Origin: Bradyrhizobium oligotrophicum S58
GTDB taxonomy: Bacteria; Pseudomonadota; Alphaproteobacteria; Rhizobiales; Xanthobacteraceae
Assembly: GCF_000344805.1 (NCBI RefSeq)
Contig: NC_020453.1
Coordinates: forward strand, 6,977,001 to 7,041,000
DNA length: 64,000 nucleotides
Direction of reading: 5' to 3'
The translations under genes and the position numbers were made by a program. The notes beneath the pieces were generated by a model. That model was not told where the DNA came from. It saw only the letters and a program-made list of their open reading frames with translations, and ran no database searches. This document shows, piece after piece, positions 7,678 through 17,418 of the stretch. The number at the start of each line of letters is the position of its first letter. Positions within the stretch are counted from its first letter, which is position 1.

Positions 7678-8138
7678 CAGCCCACCTGCCCGCTTGTCTC
7701 GCGCCGCTCGACGATGATCGGAGACACCATCTCGCAGAGTCGTTCGCCGGCCTGGTTGCGCACGCTGCATTGGAAGGTGACGATCCCGGTCGACGGGCGG
7801 CTCCGCGACGCCCGCGCCTCCAACACCTCGACATCGAGCATCAGTTCGTCGCCGGGACGCAATGGCGACAGCCATTTGACCTCGTTGACGCCCGGCGAGC
7901 CGAGCGAGGCGGTGCGTCCGATGAAGCCGTCGAACATCATGCGCATCATCAGCGAGCAGAGATGCCAGCCCGAGCCCGAGAGACCCCTGAGCATCGACTG
8001 CCGGGCGGCTTGCTCGTCCAGGTGCATCGGCTGCGGATCAAACTCAGACGCGAAAGCGACGATCTCGTCGCGGGAGACGTGTCGCGGACCGAAGCTGCCG
8101 AACGGGCCTTGCGGAAAATCTTCGAAGGTGAGGGTCAT
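7677..8138 (-). CDS. MaoC-like dehydratase, first gene of pair
   Basis: The 153-residue product resembles its downstream neighbour: SRDEIVAFASEFDPQPMHLDEQ carries the D..P.H catalytic motif, followed by LRGLSGSGWHLCSLMMRM and a GDELMLDVEVLEAR strand. Its start is taken as the ATG at 8138 (MTLTFEDFPQGPFGSFG); a longer start at 8189 is possible because no strong ribosome-binding site decides it. Two adjacent MaoC genes often encode one enzyme acting on branched or bulky enoyl-thioesters. The physiological substrate is unknown. Confidence 0.8.
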   Translation of the reverse strand: MTLTFEDFPQGPFGSFGPRHVSRDEIVAFASEFDPQPMHLDEQAARQSMLRGLSGSGWHLCSLMMRMMFDGFIGRTASLGSPGVNEVKWLSPLRPGDELMLDVEVLEARASRSRPSTGIVTFQCSVRNQAGERLCEMVSPIIVERRETSGQVG

Positions 8139-8359
8139 GGGGTCGGGAATGGCTGAAAGAAGCCTGATTGTGGCCGCACTTTGCAGCAATCACAACCGGG
8201 CCGCTCGCATGGCTGAGGCCCGGTCCGGTCGCACAAGAGTGCCAGAAGGCTCCACATTTGAGAACGATATCGGCCGCGCCTGATCGTCATCTGGCGGAAG
8301 AGTCGAGCACGACTTAAAGACGAACTCGCCTGCGATTCGGAATTTGCTGGGGGATCAGG

Positions 8360-8650
8360 ATGTTGGAATTTCGTGATTTGTTCCAGTGGGACCGTTTCAT
8401 CACGCCCACGATCATCAAGACGTTCTACTGGCTCGTCATCGCCCTGATCATCCTGTCGGGAATCCGCGGCATCTTCGCGGGCCTGAGCGAGATGGCGATC
8501 AGCCCGTTCGGCGGTTTCCTGATGCTGCTGTCATCGCTCGCCGGCATCATCGTCGGAATGGTATTTTCCCGCATCATCGCCGAGTTCGTGCTGATCGTCT
8601 TTCGCATCAACGAGCATCTCGGCGCGATCCGCGAGCACGGGCGGATGTAA
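8360..8650 (+). CDS. DUF4282 family membrane protein
   Basis: The 96-residue protein matches the DUF4282 pattern: an N-terminal FRDLFQWDRFITPTIIKTFYWL helix, a second hydrophobic segment (FLMLLSSLAGIIVGMVFSRI) and a FVLIVFRINEHLGAIRE tail. It should be an inner-membrane protein with two transmembrane helices. It is a single gene between the MaoC pair and ychF. The family's function is not known. Confidence 0.75.
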   Translation: MLEFRDLFQWDRFITPTIIKTFYWLVIALIILSGIRGIFAGLSEMAISPFGGFLMLLSSLAGIIVGMVFSRIIAEFVLIVFRINEHLGAIREHGRM

Positions 8651-8665
8651 CCGCCCGCACGGCCT

Positions 8666-9763
8666 TCAGTTGTTGAAGCGGAAGTGCATGACGTCGCCGT
8701 CGGCGACGACATACTCCTTGCCTTCGAGGCGCAGCTTGCCGCCCTCGCGCGCGCCGGCTTCGCCGCCGAGCGCGACATAATCGGCATAGGCAATCGTCTC
8801 GGCGCGGATAAAGCCCTTCTCGAAGTCGGTGTGAATGACGCCCGCCGCGGCCGGGGCCTTGGTGCCGCGGTGAATGGTCCAGGCACGGGCTTCCTTGGGA
8901 CCTACGGTAAAATAGGTGATCAGGTCGAGCAGCTGATAGCCGGCGCGGATGAGACGATCGAGGCCAGCCTCCTCGAGCCCGAGCGTCTCCAGGAAATCCA
9001 CGCGCTCCTCGCGCGACAGCGTCGCGATCTCGGACTCGATCTTGGCCGAGATCACGACGGCGACCGCGCCCTCCTCCTTGGCGCGCGCGAACACCGCCTG
9101 CGAGAAGCTATTGCCGTCCTTGGCCGAGCCTTCCTCGACGTTGCAGACATAGAGCACGGGCTTCGAGGTCAGGAGGCCGAGCATGCCGAAGGCGCGCTCC
9201 TCCTCGGGCTTGCGCTCCAACAGCCGCGCAGGCTTGCCGTCACGCAGCAGCACCAGAGCCCGGGTAACGAGCTCGTACTGCTCCTTGGAGTCCTTGTCAC
9301 CGCCCTTGGCCTTCTTGGACAGGTTGTCGACCCGCTTCTCGAGACTGTCGAGATCGGACAGCATCAGCTCGGTCTCGATGGTCTCGATGTCGGCGAGCGG
9401 CGCGATCTTGCCCTCGACATGGGTGATGTCGGAATCCTCGAAGCAGCGCACCACATGGGCGATCGCGTCGACTTCGCGAATGTTGGCGAGGAACTGATTG
9501 CCGAGGCCCTCACCCTTCGAGGCGCCGCGCACCAGGCCCGCGATGTCGACGAAGGTCAGCCGCGTCGGGATGATCTGGCCGGACTTGGCGATCGCCGCGA
9601 GCTTCTCCAGCCTGGGATCGGGAACGGCGACCTCGCCGACATTCGGCTCGATGGTGCAGAATGGATAGTTCGCCGCCTGCGCCGCCGCCGTCTCCGTCAG
9701 CGCATTGAACAGCGTCGACTTGCCGACGTTGGGCAACCCGACGATCCCGCATTTGAATCCCAT
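8666..9763 (-). CDS. ychF: Redox-regulated ATPase YchF (Obg-like)
   Basis: The 365-residue protein begins [17 protein letters not shown], with the P-loop at residues 9-17. It has the G2/G3 region ([22 protein letters not shown]), a degenerate G4 (NVEE) explaining ATP preference in this family, a coiled-coil middle ([20 protein letters not shown]) and a C-terminal TGS domain ([15 protein letters not shown] to the end). It binds ribosomes and takes part in translation and stress control. The ATG follows GGGACGGGTC. Gene order rplY-pth-ychF is a common alphaproteobacterial translation cluster. Confidence 0.95.
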   Translation of the reverse strand: MGFKCGIVGLPNVGKSTLFNALTETAAAQAANYPFCTIEPNVGEVAVPDPRLEKLAAIAKSGQIIPTRLTFVDIAGLVRGASKGEGLGNQFLANIREVDAIAHVVRCFEDSDITHVEGKIAPLADIETIETELMLSDLDSLEKRVDNLSKKAKGGDKDSKEQYELVTRALVLLRDGKPARLLERKPEEERAFGMLGLLTSKPVLYVCNVEEGSAKDGNSFSQAVFARAKEEGAVAVVISAKIESEIATLSREERVDFLETLGLEEAGLDRLIRAGYQLLDLITYFTVGPKEARAWTIHRGTKAPAAAGVIHTDFEKGFIRAETIAYADYVALGGEAGAREGGKLRLEGKEYVVADGDVMHFRFNN

Positions 9764-9802
9764 GACCCGTCCCGCATCCTTTTAGACGACGGCCCGAAGC
9801 GC

Positions 9803-10408
9803 TCACGCGGCGCCGGCATCGCCCTTGTCCAGAAAACCTTTGGCCTGCAGCGCCAGATGCACCTTGTTGGCGAAGGTGGAGTCGCGCTTGCCCGTCAACA
9901 ATCCTGCATTGTCGGCCACCGCCGCGCACAGCGCCTCGACCCAGGGCATGTCGGCCTTGGCGAAGTCCGACAGCACGTGGCCATGCACCAGCTCCTTGAC
10001 GCCGGGATGGCCGATGCCGAGCCGGACGCGGCGATACTCGTTGCCAATATGCGCCGAGATCGAGCGCAGCCCGTTATGACCGGCGATGCCACCGCCGACC
10101 TTCAGGCGCAGCTTGCAGGGCGGCAATTCGAGCTCGTCCTGAAACACCGTGACGTCGCCGACACCGAGCTTGAAGAAGCTGGCCGCTTCCTGCACGGCAC
10201 GGCCGGATTCGTTCATATAGGTCGTGGGCTTCAGCAGGATGACGCGCTCGGAGTCGAGCGTGCCTTCCGAGGTCTCGCCTTGAAACCTGCGGCGCCACGG
10301 CGAAAAATGATGTCGCCGCGCAATCTCGTCTACGGCCATGAAGCCGATATTGTGCCGGTTGCGCGCATATTTCGCGCCGGGATTGCCGAGGCCGACGAAC
10401 AGCAGCAT
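9803..10408 (-). CDS. pth: Peptidyl-tRNA hydrolase
   Basis: The 201-residue enzyme releases peptides from peptidyl-tRNA. It has the family start [20 protein letters not shown] with catalytic His19, the [10 protein letters not shown] substrate motif, and the [13 protein letters not shown] block. The length is normal for the family. It lies 72 bases downstream of rplY and 39 bases upstream of ychF and is probably cotranscribed with both. Confidence 0.95.
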   Translation of the reverse strand: MLLFVGLGNPGAKYARNRHNIGFMAVDEIARRHHFSPWRRRFQGETSEGTLDSERVILLKPTTYMNESGRAVQEAASFFKLGVGDVTVFQDELELPPCKLRLKVGGGIAGHNGLRSISAHIGNEYRRVRLGIGHPGVKELVHGHVLSDFAKADMPWVEALCAAVADNAGLLTGKRDSTFANKVHLALQAKGFLDKGDAGAA

Positions 10409-10480
10409 GACGCGGCATCCGCACCCGCCGTCGCTCCCGGGAGCACGGGACCAGCCCGCGCTTCCCGAAAGCAGATCGGC

Positions 10481-11188
10481 TTACTTCTTCTTGTCGCCGC
10501 CGGCCGGCTTGGCCGCGGCAGCAGGGGCCTTCGCGGCGGCGGCAGGAGCCTTGGCACCGGCAGCCGGAGCGGCAGCAGCGGGAGCCGCGGCAGCGCCAGC
10601 GGCGGCCTTCTGCTCCTCGCCATAACCCGACGGCGGCACGATGGTGACGAGCGTCGCGTCGTCGCGCGACAGCGTCTTCACGCCGGTCGGCAGCTTGACG
10701 TCGGAGATGTGCAGCGAGTGGTTGATCTCGAGCGCGCTGACATCGGCCTCGATGAACTGCGGGATGTTCTCCGCAAGGCACTCCAGATCAAGCGTATGGG
10801 TCACGATGTTGACCGTACCGCCGCGCTTGACGCCCGGCGCGGCCTCCGAACCCACCACATGCAACGGCACGCTGACGCGGATGGTCGCGCCCTGGCCGAG
10901 CCGCATGAAGTCGACGTGGATCGGGAAATCCTTGACCGGATCGAGATGGAAGTCGCGCGGGATCACGCGGTGCTTCTTGCCGTCGAGGCTGACGTCGAAG
11001 ATCGTGGTCAGAAACCGGCCTGCCAGGATGCGCTGGCGCAGCTCGCGGTCTTCCACCGAGATCGGCAGCGGGGGCTGGTTGTCTCCATAAATCACTCCGG
11101 GCACTCTCCCGGCGCGACGCTCTGCCCGTGCGGCCCCCTTGCCGACTGACGGACGGGCGGTCGCCTTCAGTTCTCTGACGGTCGCCAT
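10481..11188 (-). CDS. rplY: 50S ribosomal protein L25/Ctc
   Basis: The 235-residue protein is the long CTC/TL5 form of L25. The N-terminal 5S rRNA-binding domain (to about residue 95) contains VPGVIYGDNQPPLPISVE and HVDFMRL. The TL5 C-domain follows up to VTIVPPSGYGEEQ. The final 50 residues are an Ala/Pro-rich low-complexity tail ending in GGDKKK. AAGGACT lies 7-8 bases before the ATG. The gene heads the rplY-pth-ychF group. Confidence 0.95.
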   Translation of the reverse strand: MATVRELKATARPSVGKGAARAERRAGRVPGVIYGDNQPPLPISVEDRELRQRILAGRFLTTIFDVSLDGKKHRVIPRDFHLDPVKDFPIHVDFMRLGQGATIRVSVPLHVVGSEAAPGVKRGGTVNIVTHTLDLECLAENIPQFIEADVSALEINHSLHISDVKLPTGVKTLSRDDATLVTIVPPSGYGEEQKAAAGAAAAPAAAAPAAGAKAPAAAAKAPAAAAKPAGGDKKK

Positions 11189-11210
11189 CGTGTTAAGTCC
11201 TTGTTTCTAA

Positions 11211-11234
11211 AAAGTTAAAGGCCGCAGCGCGGCC
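11211..11234 (-). terminator. Hairpin plus T-tract upstream of rplY
   Basis: Read on the minus strand, GGCCGCGCTGCGGCC is followed by TTTAACTTTTT. This is either a terminator for the UbiK-like gene or an attenuator in the rplY leader, since it ends about 23 bases before the rplY start. The hairpin is seen; the role is inferred. Confidence 0.45.
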
Positions 11235-11372
11235 CGTTTGGTTCGTCCTTGGCAAGCCTCCAGGGGTGCGGGGGCCGCGGACGTGGCGGGGTTCTAGCCG
11301 CAAACCTGGGAAATGACAAGGAAATGAAGGGGCCGGCTGCCCCTTCGTCCCATCCTCGTACGGCCTGCGGCA

Positions 11373-11663
11373 TCAGCCATCCGCACTGCCGGCCCCCGGC
11401 GAGCCGCCGGCCGCACCGCCAAGCTTGGCTTCCAACACCGCGATCCGGGCCTTCAGCGCCTCGTTCTCCTCACGGGCGAGCCGGGCCATGTCCTTGACGG
11501 CCTCGAACTCCTCGCGCTTCACGATGTCCAGGTCGTTCAGGATCTTTTCCGCCTGGTTGCGGATGACGGAATCGACCTCCCGCTTCATGCCCTGGGCAGC
11601 GCCCGCGGCATCGTTCATCAGGCGGCCGAGTTCATCGAAAAACCGGTTGTTGGTCTGGGTCAT
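11373..11663 (-). CDS. UbiK/BMFP family accessory protein
   Basis: The 96-residue protein begins MTQTNNRFFDELGRLMNDAAG, the typical start of BMFP (YqiC/UbiK) proteins. A coiled coil follows at residues 45-82 (REEFEAVKDMARLAREENEAL), then a Gly/Ala tail. UbiK assists assembly of the ubiquinone-synthesis complex and binds membranes; whether the alphaproteobacterial member does the same is inferred. GGAG lies 9 bases before the ATG at 11663. It is divergent from lgt. Confidence 0.8.
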   Translation of the reverse strand: MTQTNNRFFDELGRLMNDAAGAAQGMKREVDSVIRNQAEKILNDLDIVKREEFEAVKDMARLAREENEALKARIAVLEAKLGGAAGGSPGAGSADG

Positions 11664-11901
11664 GCTCAAACTCCGCTTCCCGCGACGCGCTCGATCACAC
11701 AATGGCGATCCGTCCCGCCGGCTTCAAGATGGGCTCGTCTTGTCATGCCTCGGTTTCCTTGTCATCGTACTTGTTGCGCCAGCCCGCCGCGCTGTATGAG
11801 CGGCCGAAGGACCATATGAGCCGCGTACGTTCATGTGGGTCAAAGCCCGCATCGCCCGCGTGCCTCCCGACGCGGAACGCCGTGCCCACGAAAGCCTGTG
11901 A

Positions 11902-12759
11902 ATGACGCCTCTCCTCATCGACTTTCCCGTGTTCGATCCGGTTGCGATCGCACTCGGCCCGCTCGCGATCCGGTGGTACGCGCTGGCCTATATCTGCGGC
12001 ATCGTGATCGGCTGGCTCTATGCCCGTTCGCTCCTGAAGAAGGAGCGGCTGTGGGGCGGACCGGCGCCGATCTCGCTGCCCCAGCTCGACGACTTCATCC
12101 TGTGGGCCACGCTCGGCATCATCCTCGGCGGCCGCAGCGGCTACGTGCTGTTCTACAATCTTCCGCACTTCATCAAGGACCCGCTGGATATTTTCCAGCT
12201 GTGGAACGGCGGCATGTCGTTCCACGGCGGCTTCATGGGCTGCGTGGTCGCGGTGATCTGGTTCGCCCGCCGCAACGGCCTGCCGATCCTCTCGCTCGGC
12301 GACGTCACCACGGCAGTCGCGCCGATCGGCCTGCTGCTCGGCCGCATCGCCAATTTCATCAAACCCGAATTGTGGGGAAGGGCGGCTGATCCCGATCTGC
12401 CCTGGGCCATGGTCTTTCCGACCGATCCCACCCAGCTGCCGCGCCATCCGAGCCAGCTCTACGAAGCGGGCCTCGAGGGCATCGTGCTGTTCATCGTGCT
12501 GGCCATCATGATCCGGTTCGGCGCGCTGAAGCGGCCGGGGCTGATCCTCGGCAGCTTCATCGGCCTGTATGGCCTCTCCCGCATCGTCAGCGAATTTTTC
12601 CGCGAACCGGATCCGCAACTCGGCTTCCTCTGGCGCGGCATGACCATGGGCATGCTGCTGTCGGTACCGATGCTGATCGTCGGCGCCATCCTGGTGGCCC
12701 GGGCGCTGCGCAAGCCTGCGACTCATCAAGCCACTCCCCCGCTGCAGGCCCATCCGTGA
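11902..12759 (+). CDS. lgt: Prolipoprotein diacylglyceryl transferase
   Basis: The 285-residue inner-membrane enzyme transfers diacylglycerol to the lipobox cysteine of prolipoproteins. It shows about seven transmembrane helices, the SFHGGFMG motif with the essential His, and the family signature ending [13 protein letters not shown] near residues 180-192. Its stop overlaps the GTG start of midA by four bases. The lipoprotein at 14774 downstream would be one of its substrates. Confidence 0.95.
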   Translation: MTPLLIDFPVFDPVAIALGPLAIRWYALAYICGIVIGWLYARSLLKKERLWGGPAPISLPQLDDFILWATLGIILGGRSGYVLFYNLPHFIKDPLDIFQLWNGGMSFHGGFMGCVVAVIWFARRNGLPILSLGDVTTAVAPIGLLLGRIANFIKPELWGRAADPDLPWAMVFPTDPTQLPRHPSQLYEAGLEGIVLFIVLAIMIRFGALKRPGLILGSFIGLYGLSRIVSEFFREPDPQLGFLWRGMTMGMLLSVPMLIVGAILVARALRKPATHQATPPLQAHP

Positions 12760-13883
12760 TCGAAACGTCTCCGCTCCACACCGAGATCAAGCGGCTGATC
12801 AAGGCGTCCGGTCCGATGCCGGTCTGGCGCTACATGGAGCTGTGCCTGATGCATCCGGAGCACGGCTACTACATCTCGCGCGATCCGCTCGGGCGTGAGG
12901 GCGACTTCACCACCGCGCCGGAAGTGAGCCAGATGTTCGGCGAGCTGCTCGGCCTGTGGGCGGCTTCGATCTGGAAGGCGACGGGATCGCCGCAGCAGTT
13001 TCGGCTGATCGAGATCGGACCCGGCCGCGGCACCATGATGTCCGATGCGCTGCGCGCATTGCGCGTGCTGCCGCCGCTGTACCAGACGATCTCGGTGCAC
13101 ATGGTCGAGGTCAACCCGGTGCTGCGCGAGAAGCAGAAGGCGACCCTGACCGGCCTGCGCAACGTCACCTGGCACGACAGCTTCGACGAGGTGCCCGAGG
13201 GCCCCAGCGTCATCTTCGCCAACGAGTATTTCGACGTGCTGCCGATCCACCAGATGATCAGGCGCGAGACCGGCTGGCACGAGCGCGTGGTCGAGCTCGA
13301 CGAGGAGGAAAACTTCGTCTACGGCGCCGCCGCGGATCCGACCCCGGGCTTCGAGCTGCTGCTGCCGCCGCTGGTGCGCGCCGCGCCGGCCGGCGCGATC
13401 TTCGAATGGCGGCCGAACACGCAGATGATGGCGCTGGCCAAGCGCCTCCGCGACCAGCGCGGCGCCGCCGTCGTCATCGATTACGGTCATGTCCGCAGCG
13501 ACGTCGGCGATACCTTCCAGGCCATCGCCCGCCACAGCTTCGCCGACCCCTTGAAGACGCCGGGGCTTGCCGACATCACCGCCCATGTCGATTTCGACGC
13601 GCTGGCGCGCACGGCGGAAGCGGTCGGCGCGCGCGTCCACGGCCCGGTCACGCAGGGCGAATTCCTGCAGCGGCTCGGCATCGAGACGCGGGCCCTGACC
13701 CTGATGCAGAAGGCGTCGCCCGAAGTCTCGGCCGACATCGCCAGCGGGCTGAAGCGCCTGACCGGCGGCGGCCGCGGCGGCATGGGCTCGCTGTTCAAGG
13801 TGCTCGGCGTGTCCGATCCGGCGATTCCGGTCCTGGCCGGAATCAGCGACGAGCACACCAACGAGAAGACGGGAGGCGCATGA
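12756..13883 (+). CDS. MidA/NDUFAF7-family SAM-dependent methyltransferase
   Basis: The 375-residue protein has the family opening ([19 protein letters not shown]), the [21 protein letters not shown] block and the SAM-binding loop [17 protein letters not shown]. Mitochondrial NDUFAF7 methylates an arginine of the complex I 49-kDa subunit; bacterial members are thought to act similarly. GTG is the start because it overlaps the lgt stop (GTGA). Its own stop overlaps pgeF as ATGA, so lgt-midA-pgeF form one operon. Confidence 0.9.
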   Translation: MIETSPLHTEIKRLIKASGPMPVWRYMELCLMHPEHGYYISRDPLGREGDFTTAPEVSQMFGELLGLWAASIWKATGSPQQFRLIEIGPGRGTMMSDALRALRVLPPLYQTISVHMVEVNPVLREKQKATLTGLRNVTWHDSFDEVPEGPSVIFANEYFDVLPIHQMIRRETGWHERVVELDEEENFVYGAAADPTPGFELLLPPLVRAAPAGAIFEWRPNTQMMALAKRLRDQRGAAVVIDYGHVRSDVGDTFQAIARHSFADPLKTPGLADITAHVDFDALARTAEAVGARVHGPVTQGEFLQRLGIETRALTLMQKASPEVSADIASGLKRLTGGGRGGMGSLFKVLGVSDPAIPVLAGISDEHTNEKTGGA

Positions 13884-14650
13884 TGCTGGTGTCATCGGAT
13901 GTAATGTCCGCTATCCCGGGCCTGCGCCACGCCTTCTTCACCCGTGAGGGCGGTGTCTCCGATGGCATCTATGCCGGGCTGAATGGCGGACTGGGATCGA
14001 ACGACGTGCCGGAGGCCGTCCGGGAAAATCGCCGCCGCATGGCGGCGCATCTCGGCGTGACACCCGAGCAGTTCCTCAGCCTGCACCAGATCCATTCGCC
14101 CGATGTCGTGGTTGCGGCCGGACCGTGGGATGGTCCTGTCAGACCGAAGGCCGACGCCATCGTGACGGCGACGCCCAATCTCGCGATCGGCGTCACAACG
14201 GCCGATTGCGGGCCGATCCTGTTCGTCGATCCCGAGAGGCGCGTGATTGGCGCCGCCCATGCCGGCTGGAAAGGTGCGCTCACCGGCGTGCTCGAATCCA
14301 CGCTGCAGGCGATGGAGGAGCTCGGCGCAGAGCGCGGCCGGATCATCGCCGCGATCGGTCCGCTGATCCGCCAGCCGAGCTACGAAGTCGGCGCCGAGTT
14401 CGTCACCCGCTTCGTCGACGATGACGCGGAGCACGCGCGCTTCTTCCTGCCCTCGCCGCGCGACGGGCATGCGATGTTCGATCTCGGCGGCTTCATCCGG
14501 ATGCGGCTGGAAAAAGCCGGCGTGCTGCTGATCGACGATCTCGGCCTCGATACCTATGCCGACCAGCGCTTCTTCAGTTACCGCCGCTCGGTCCATCGCA
14601 AGGAGCCGGACTACGGCCGGCATGTCCACGCCATCATGCTCGAAGGCTGA
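13880..14650 (+). CDS. pgeF: Peptidoglycan editing factor PgeF (YfiH/LACC1 family)
   Basis: The 256-residue protein has the copper/zinc-like site of the multicopper-oxidase-derived LACC1 fold: His72 in HQIHS, Cys110 in TTADCGP and His127 in AHAGWKG. In E. coli PgeF removes wrongly incorporated residues from peptidoglycan precursors; family members also show purine nucleoside activity. Two consecutive ATG codons exist; the first (13880) overlaps the midA stop and follows GGGAGGCGC. Confidence 0.9.
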   Translation: MMLVSSDVMSAIPGLRHAFFTREGGVSDGIYAGLNGGLGSNDVPEAVRENRRRMAAHLGVTPEQFLSLHQIHSPDVVVAAGPWDGPVRPKADAIVTATPNLAIGVTTADCGPILFVDPERRVIGAAHAGWKGALTGVLESTLQAMEELGAERGRIIAAIGPLIRQPSYEVGAEFVTRFVDDDAEHARFFLPSPRDGHAMFDLGGFIRMRLEKAGVLLIDDLGLDTYADQRFFSYRRSVHRKEPDYGRHVHAIMLEG

Positions 14651-14773
14651 AGCTGGGCGCGATTGTGGCCGCATGTGGATTGCTTAACCGTTTCTCTACA
14701 ACTGACGACGTTCTGTCCCGATCTGTGGCAGCGGCGACCTAGACGTTAATCGATTTTAACGATATCGCTCCCG

Positions 14774-15412
14774 ATGATGAGGGGAGCGCCGACACCACTT
14801 CGACTGATCAGCCGCGCCGCGCAGCACGCCTGCGTTGCCGCCGTCCTGATCACGTCTGCCGCAACGCTCGGCGGCTGCGCGAGCAGCAGCGGCGGTCCGG
14901 CGAACGCCTATGCGATGGCGCCCGCATCGGATAGCGCCACGATCGCCTTCGAGCAGATCGACGGTCCGCCGCCGCAGATCTTCGATCGCATGGTCAGCGT
15001 GCTCGACAGCGAATCCAAGCTGCGCAGCCTCGCCATCGTCTCGCGCGAGGCCCCGGCCGCCTATCGCGTCCGCACCTATCTCTCGGCGCAGGTCGTCAGC
15101 GGCAAGAGCGTGATCTCCTGGGTGTTCGACGTCTATGACCGCAACCAGCAGCGCGCGCTGCGCCTGTCCGGCGAGGAGCCGATCGGACGCGGCGGACGTG
15201 ATCCCTGGAACGCCGTCGACGACATGGTGCTGCGGAAGATCGCGCAGGCTGGTTTCAGCGGCCTCTCGGGCATGCTGAACGGCACGGCGCCGGCCGGGAG
15301 CGCGCCAGCGGCGGCGCCGGCCACGCGCGGCCCTGCGGTCGCGGCGACCGAACCGGCCTCGCCTTCCGCGGGCGGCACCAGCGTCGCCGCCCTCGGCTAC
15401 ACCGACCATTAG
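14774..15412 (+). CDS. Hypothetical lipoprotein
   Basis: The 212-residue product has a long signal sequence and the lipobox TLGGC with Cys35 as the lipidation site. The mature protein starts SSSGGPANAYAM, has a compact alpha/beta region (residues 60-165, with YRVRTYLSAQVVSGKSVISWVFDVYD) and ends in an Ala/Pro-rich linker. No named domain was recognised. A clean terminator follows at 15415. Lgt, encoded upstream, would modify it. Confidence 0.75.
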   Translation: MMRGAPTPLRLISRAAQHACVAAVLITSAATLGGCASSSGGPANAYAMAPASDSATIAFEQIDGPPPQIFDRMVSVLDSESKLRSLAIVSREAPAAYRVRTYLSAQVVSGKSVISWVFDVYDRNQQRALRLSGEEPIGRGGRDPWNAVDDMVLRKIAQAGFSGLSGMLNGTAPAGSAPAAAPATRGPAVAATEPASPSAGGTSVAALGYTDH

Positions 15413-15414
15413 GC

Positions 15415-15441
15415 AAAGCGGCGCATTTTGCGCCGTTTTTT
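15415..15441 (+). terminator. Rho-independent terminator after the lipoprotein gene
   Basis: CGGCGC, loop ATTTT, GCGCCG and six Ts lie three bases past the stop codon, with an AAA run before the stem that can pair with the Ts. Confidence 0.85.
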
Positions 15442-15577
15442 GACCGGGAAAACACGCGTGGCGGGTTGCCAGCCGCGCAGTGTCCTTGATATCACCTCGC
15501 CCGTGCAAAAGTGCCGGTTCCACGGATAGCCCGATATGCTGAATAAGGTCTCCAGCGAGACGCGAGGAGAATTCGCG

Positions 15578-16531
15578 ATGTCGGCCAAGAACGGCTCCAT
15601 CAAGCTCGTAGCGGGCAACTCCAATCCGGCTCTGGCCGCGGGCATCGCCGCCGAGCTCGGCTTGCCGCTGACGAAAGCCGTGGTCCGGCGCTTCGCCGAC
15701 ATGGAGATCTTCGTCGAGATCCAGGAGAACGTGCGCGGCTCCGACGTCTTCATCATTCAGTCGACGTCGTATCCGGCGAACGACCTGCTGATGGAACTTC
15801 TGATCATCACCGATGCGCTCCGCCGCGCCTCCGCGCGCCGCATCACCGCCGTGGTGCCCTATTTCGGCTACGCGCGGCAGGATCGCAAGTCCGGCTCGCG
15901 CACACCGATCTCGGCCAAGCTCGTCGCCAACCTGATCACCCATGCCGGCGTCGACCGCGTCATGACGCTCGATTTGCATGCCGGCCAGATCCAGGGCTTC
16001 TTCGACATTCCGACCGACAACCTCTATGCCGCGCCGCTGATGGTGCGCGACATCAAGGACCGGTTCGACCTCTCCAACGTCATGGTCGTCTCGCCCGACG
16101 TCGGCGGTGTCGCCCGCGCCCGCGGTCTCGCCAAGCGCATCAACACGCCGCTCGCCATCGTCGACAAGCGGCGCGAGCGCCCCGGCGAGTCCGAGGTCAT
16201 GAACGTGATCGGCGACGTCTCCGGCCATACCTGCATCCTGATCGACGACATCGTCGATTCCGGCGGCACGCTGGTGAACGCGGCCGATGCGCTGCTCAAA
16301 TACGGCGCCAAGGAAGTCTACGCCTACATCACCCACGGCGTGCTCTCCGGCGGCGCCGCGACCCGCATCACCTCGTCGCGGCTGAAGGAGCTCGTCATCA
16401 CCGACTCCATCATGCCGACCGAAGCCGTCCGCAACGCTCCGAACATCCGCGCTTTGCCGATCGCGCCGCTGATCGCCGAAGCCATCGGCCGGACGGCTGC
16501 GGAAGAGTCGGTATCGAGCCTGTTCGACTGA
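15578..16531 (+). CDS. prs: Ribose-phosphate pyrophosphokinase
   Basis: The 317-residue enzyme makes PRPP from ribose 5-phosphate and ATP for nucleotide, His and Trp synthesis. It carries the [18 protein letters not shown] signature, the flexible-loop KRR of [10 protein letters not shown], and the PRPP-binding loop [13 protein letters not shown]. The ATG at 15578 is chosen because GAGGAG lies 9 bases upstream and the family begins there; the frame is open 14 codons further. Confidence 0.95.
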   Translation: MSAKNGSIKLVAGNSNPALAAGIAAELGLPLTKAVVRRFADMEIFVEIQENVRGSDVFIIQSTSYPANDLLMELLIITDALRRASARRITAVVPYFGYARQDRKSGSRTPISAKLVANLITHAGVDRVMTLDLHAGQIQGFFDIPTDNLYAAPLMVRDIKDRFDLSNVMVVSPDVGGVARARGLAKRINTPLAIVDKRRERPGESEVMNVIGDVSGHTCILIDDIVDSGGTLVNAADALLKYGAKEVYAYITHGVLSGGAATRITSSRLKELVITDSIMPTEAVRNAPNIRALPIAPLIAEAIGRTAAEESVSSLFD

Positions 16532-16574
16532 GGCTGTCGCTCTTGCGAGCGAGAACGTCGACATCGCACACCGC

Positions 16575-16676
16575 CGTCATTCCCCGCGAAAGCGGGGAAT
16601 CCAGTACGCCGCGGCTCCTCGATCAATCACAACCATCTCCCTTTACTGGATCGCCCGGTCAAGCCGGGCGATGACA
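16575..16676. repeat. Composite palindromic repeat
   Basis: Outer ends are GTCATTCCCC and GCGATGAC. Inner arms GGAATCCAGTA and TACTGGATCG are inverted. Each end also forms its own hairpin (TCCCCGCGAAAGCGGGGA; CGCCCGGTCAAGCCGGGCG). It may act as the prs terminator. A similar GATGCGCGGGTCAAGCC hairpin occurs at 37027. Confidence 0.7.
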
Positions 16677-16766
16677 CTGGTGTTTGGGCGGAGGGCCTGC
16701 CCCACACTCCGTCATTGCGAGGAGCAAAGCGTTGGTGGCACAAAGGCCGCCGCGCGCCCCGTCCCC

Positions 16767-16849
16767 GTAGCCCGGATGAGCGCAGCGACATCCGGGGTCA
16801 CCGCTGATACGCGTAAGAACCCGGATATCGCTGCGCTCATCCGGGCTAC
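16767..16849. repeat. GTAGCCCGGATGAGCGCAGCG inverted repeat
   Basis: The arms GTAGCCCGGATGAGCGCAGCGA and TCGCTGCGCTCATCCGGGCTAC are perfect reverse complements at the ends of an 83-base element. Just before it, a lone GTCATTGCGAGGAGCAAAGC (16711-16730) looks like half of the GTCATTGCGAG family. Confidence 0.85.
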
Positions 16850-16904
16850 GCAGGAGCTGATACACCTCCGCGATCTCGCGGCGCTTGTTGCGTCCGAGCT
16901 TTGA

Positions 16905-17290
16905 TCACAGCATCGCCCTCTTGGTGGAGGGCGCAGGGAAGGCCGGGCGCCGGCCGCGCCCGTGGCCCGCCTGCGAAAAAAATGCAGGCGGCAGGTACCA
17001 CAGGTCTGGCCGAGAACACCCGGCCCTCCCTGCGCGATGGCTCTACAGCTGCTTCGCGTTCTCCCCGGTGCACCGGCTTTTGGCCACCGTGCGCGCAACA
17101 CGCTTATCGCGCGTTACGCGGGACACCAGCTTCGGGGTGCCAGGACCGCGCGACTTGACCGTGCGTGCCGGATCGTTCGTCGGCGCAAACTGAATTACGC
17201 TGCGACCCGACACGCCCACCGCATTCCGCTGCCGACGTCCATGACGACCGCGATACGTCCCCTCCGACGCAACGGAATGAGCGGGACCAT
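16905..17290 (-). repeat. Dispersed about 390-bp repeat, copy 2, with conserved hairpin
   Basis: The segment is homologous to 1755-2150 in opposite orientation. The best conserved part is the hairpin block 16961-17004, which on the minus strand reads TGTGGTACCTGCCGCCTGCA and on. GCGCAGGGA blocks flank it on both sides, and GCGCCGACGAACGATC lies near 17180. No shared reading frame was seen. The edges are approximate because identity fades gradually. Confidence 0.8.
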
Positions 17291-17418
17291 AATGCTGATT
17301 TGGCGAAGTAGCCAAACGATTTATTTTTATCCGAAGGGCTAGACAGCTTTTCGGGACGCAGACTGATTTGCCCGACGGGCGCAGATCGCGTACCTATCTG
17401 GGTTGCGGGAGATGAAGG

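Noticed and set aside
8684-11149. 821-residue plus-strand open frame
   Set aside because: It is antisense to ychF, pth and rplY, all confident genes; high GC3 creates long antisense frames in this genome.
12956-14650. 564-residue frame ending in PgeF
   Set aside because: Its first half is an out-of-frame shadow of midA; the ATGA overlap sets the pgeF start at 13880.
14756-16564. 602-residue minus-strand open frame
   Set aside because: It is antisense to the lipoprotein gene and prs and shows no domain motifs.
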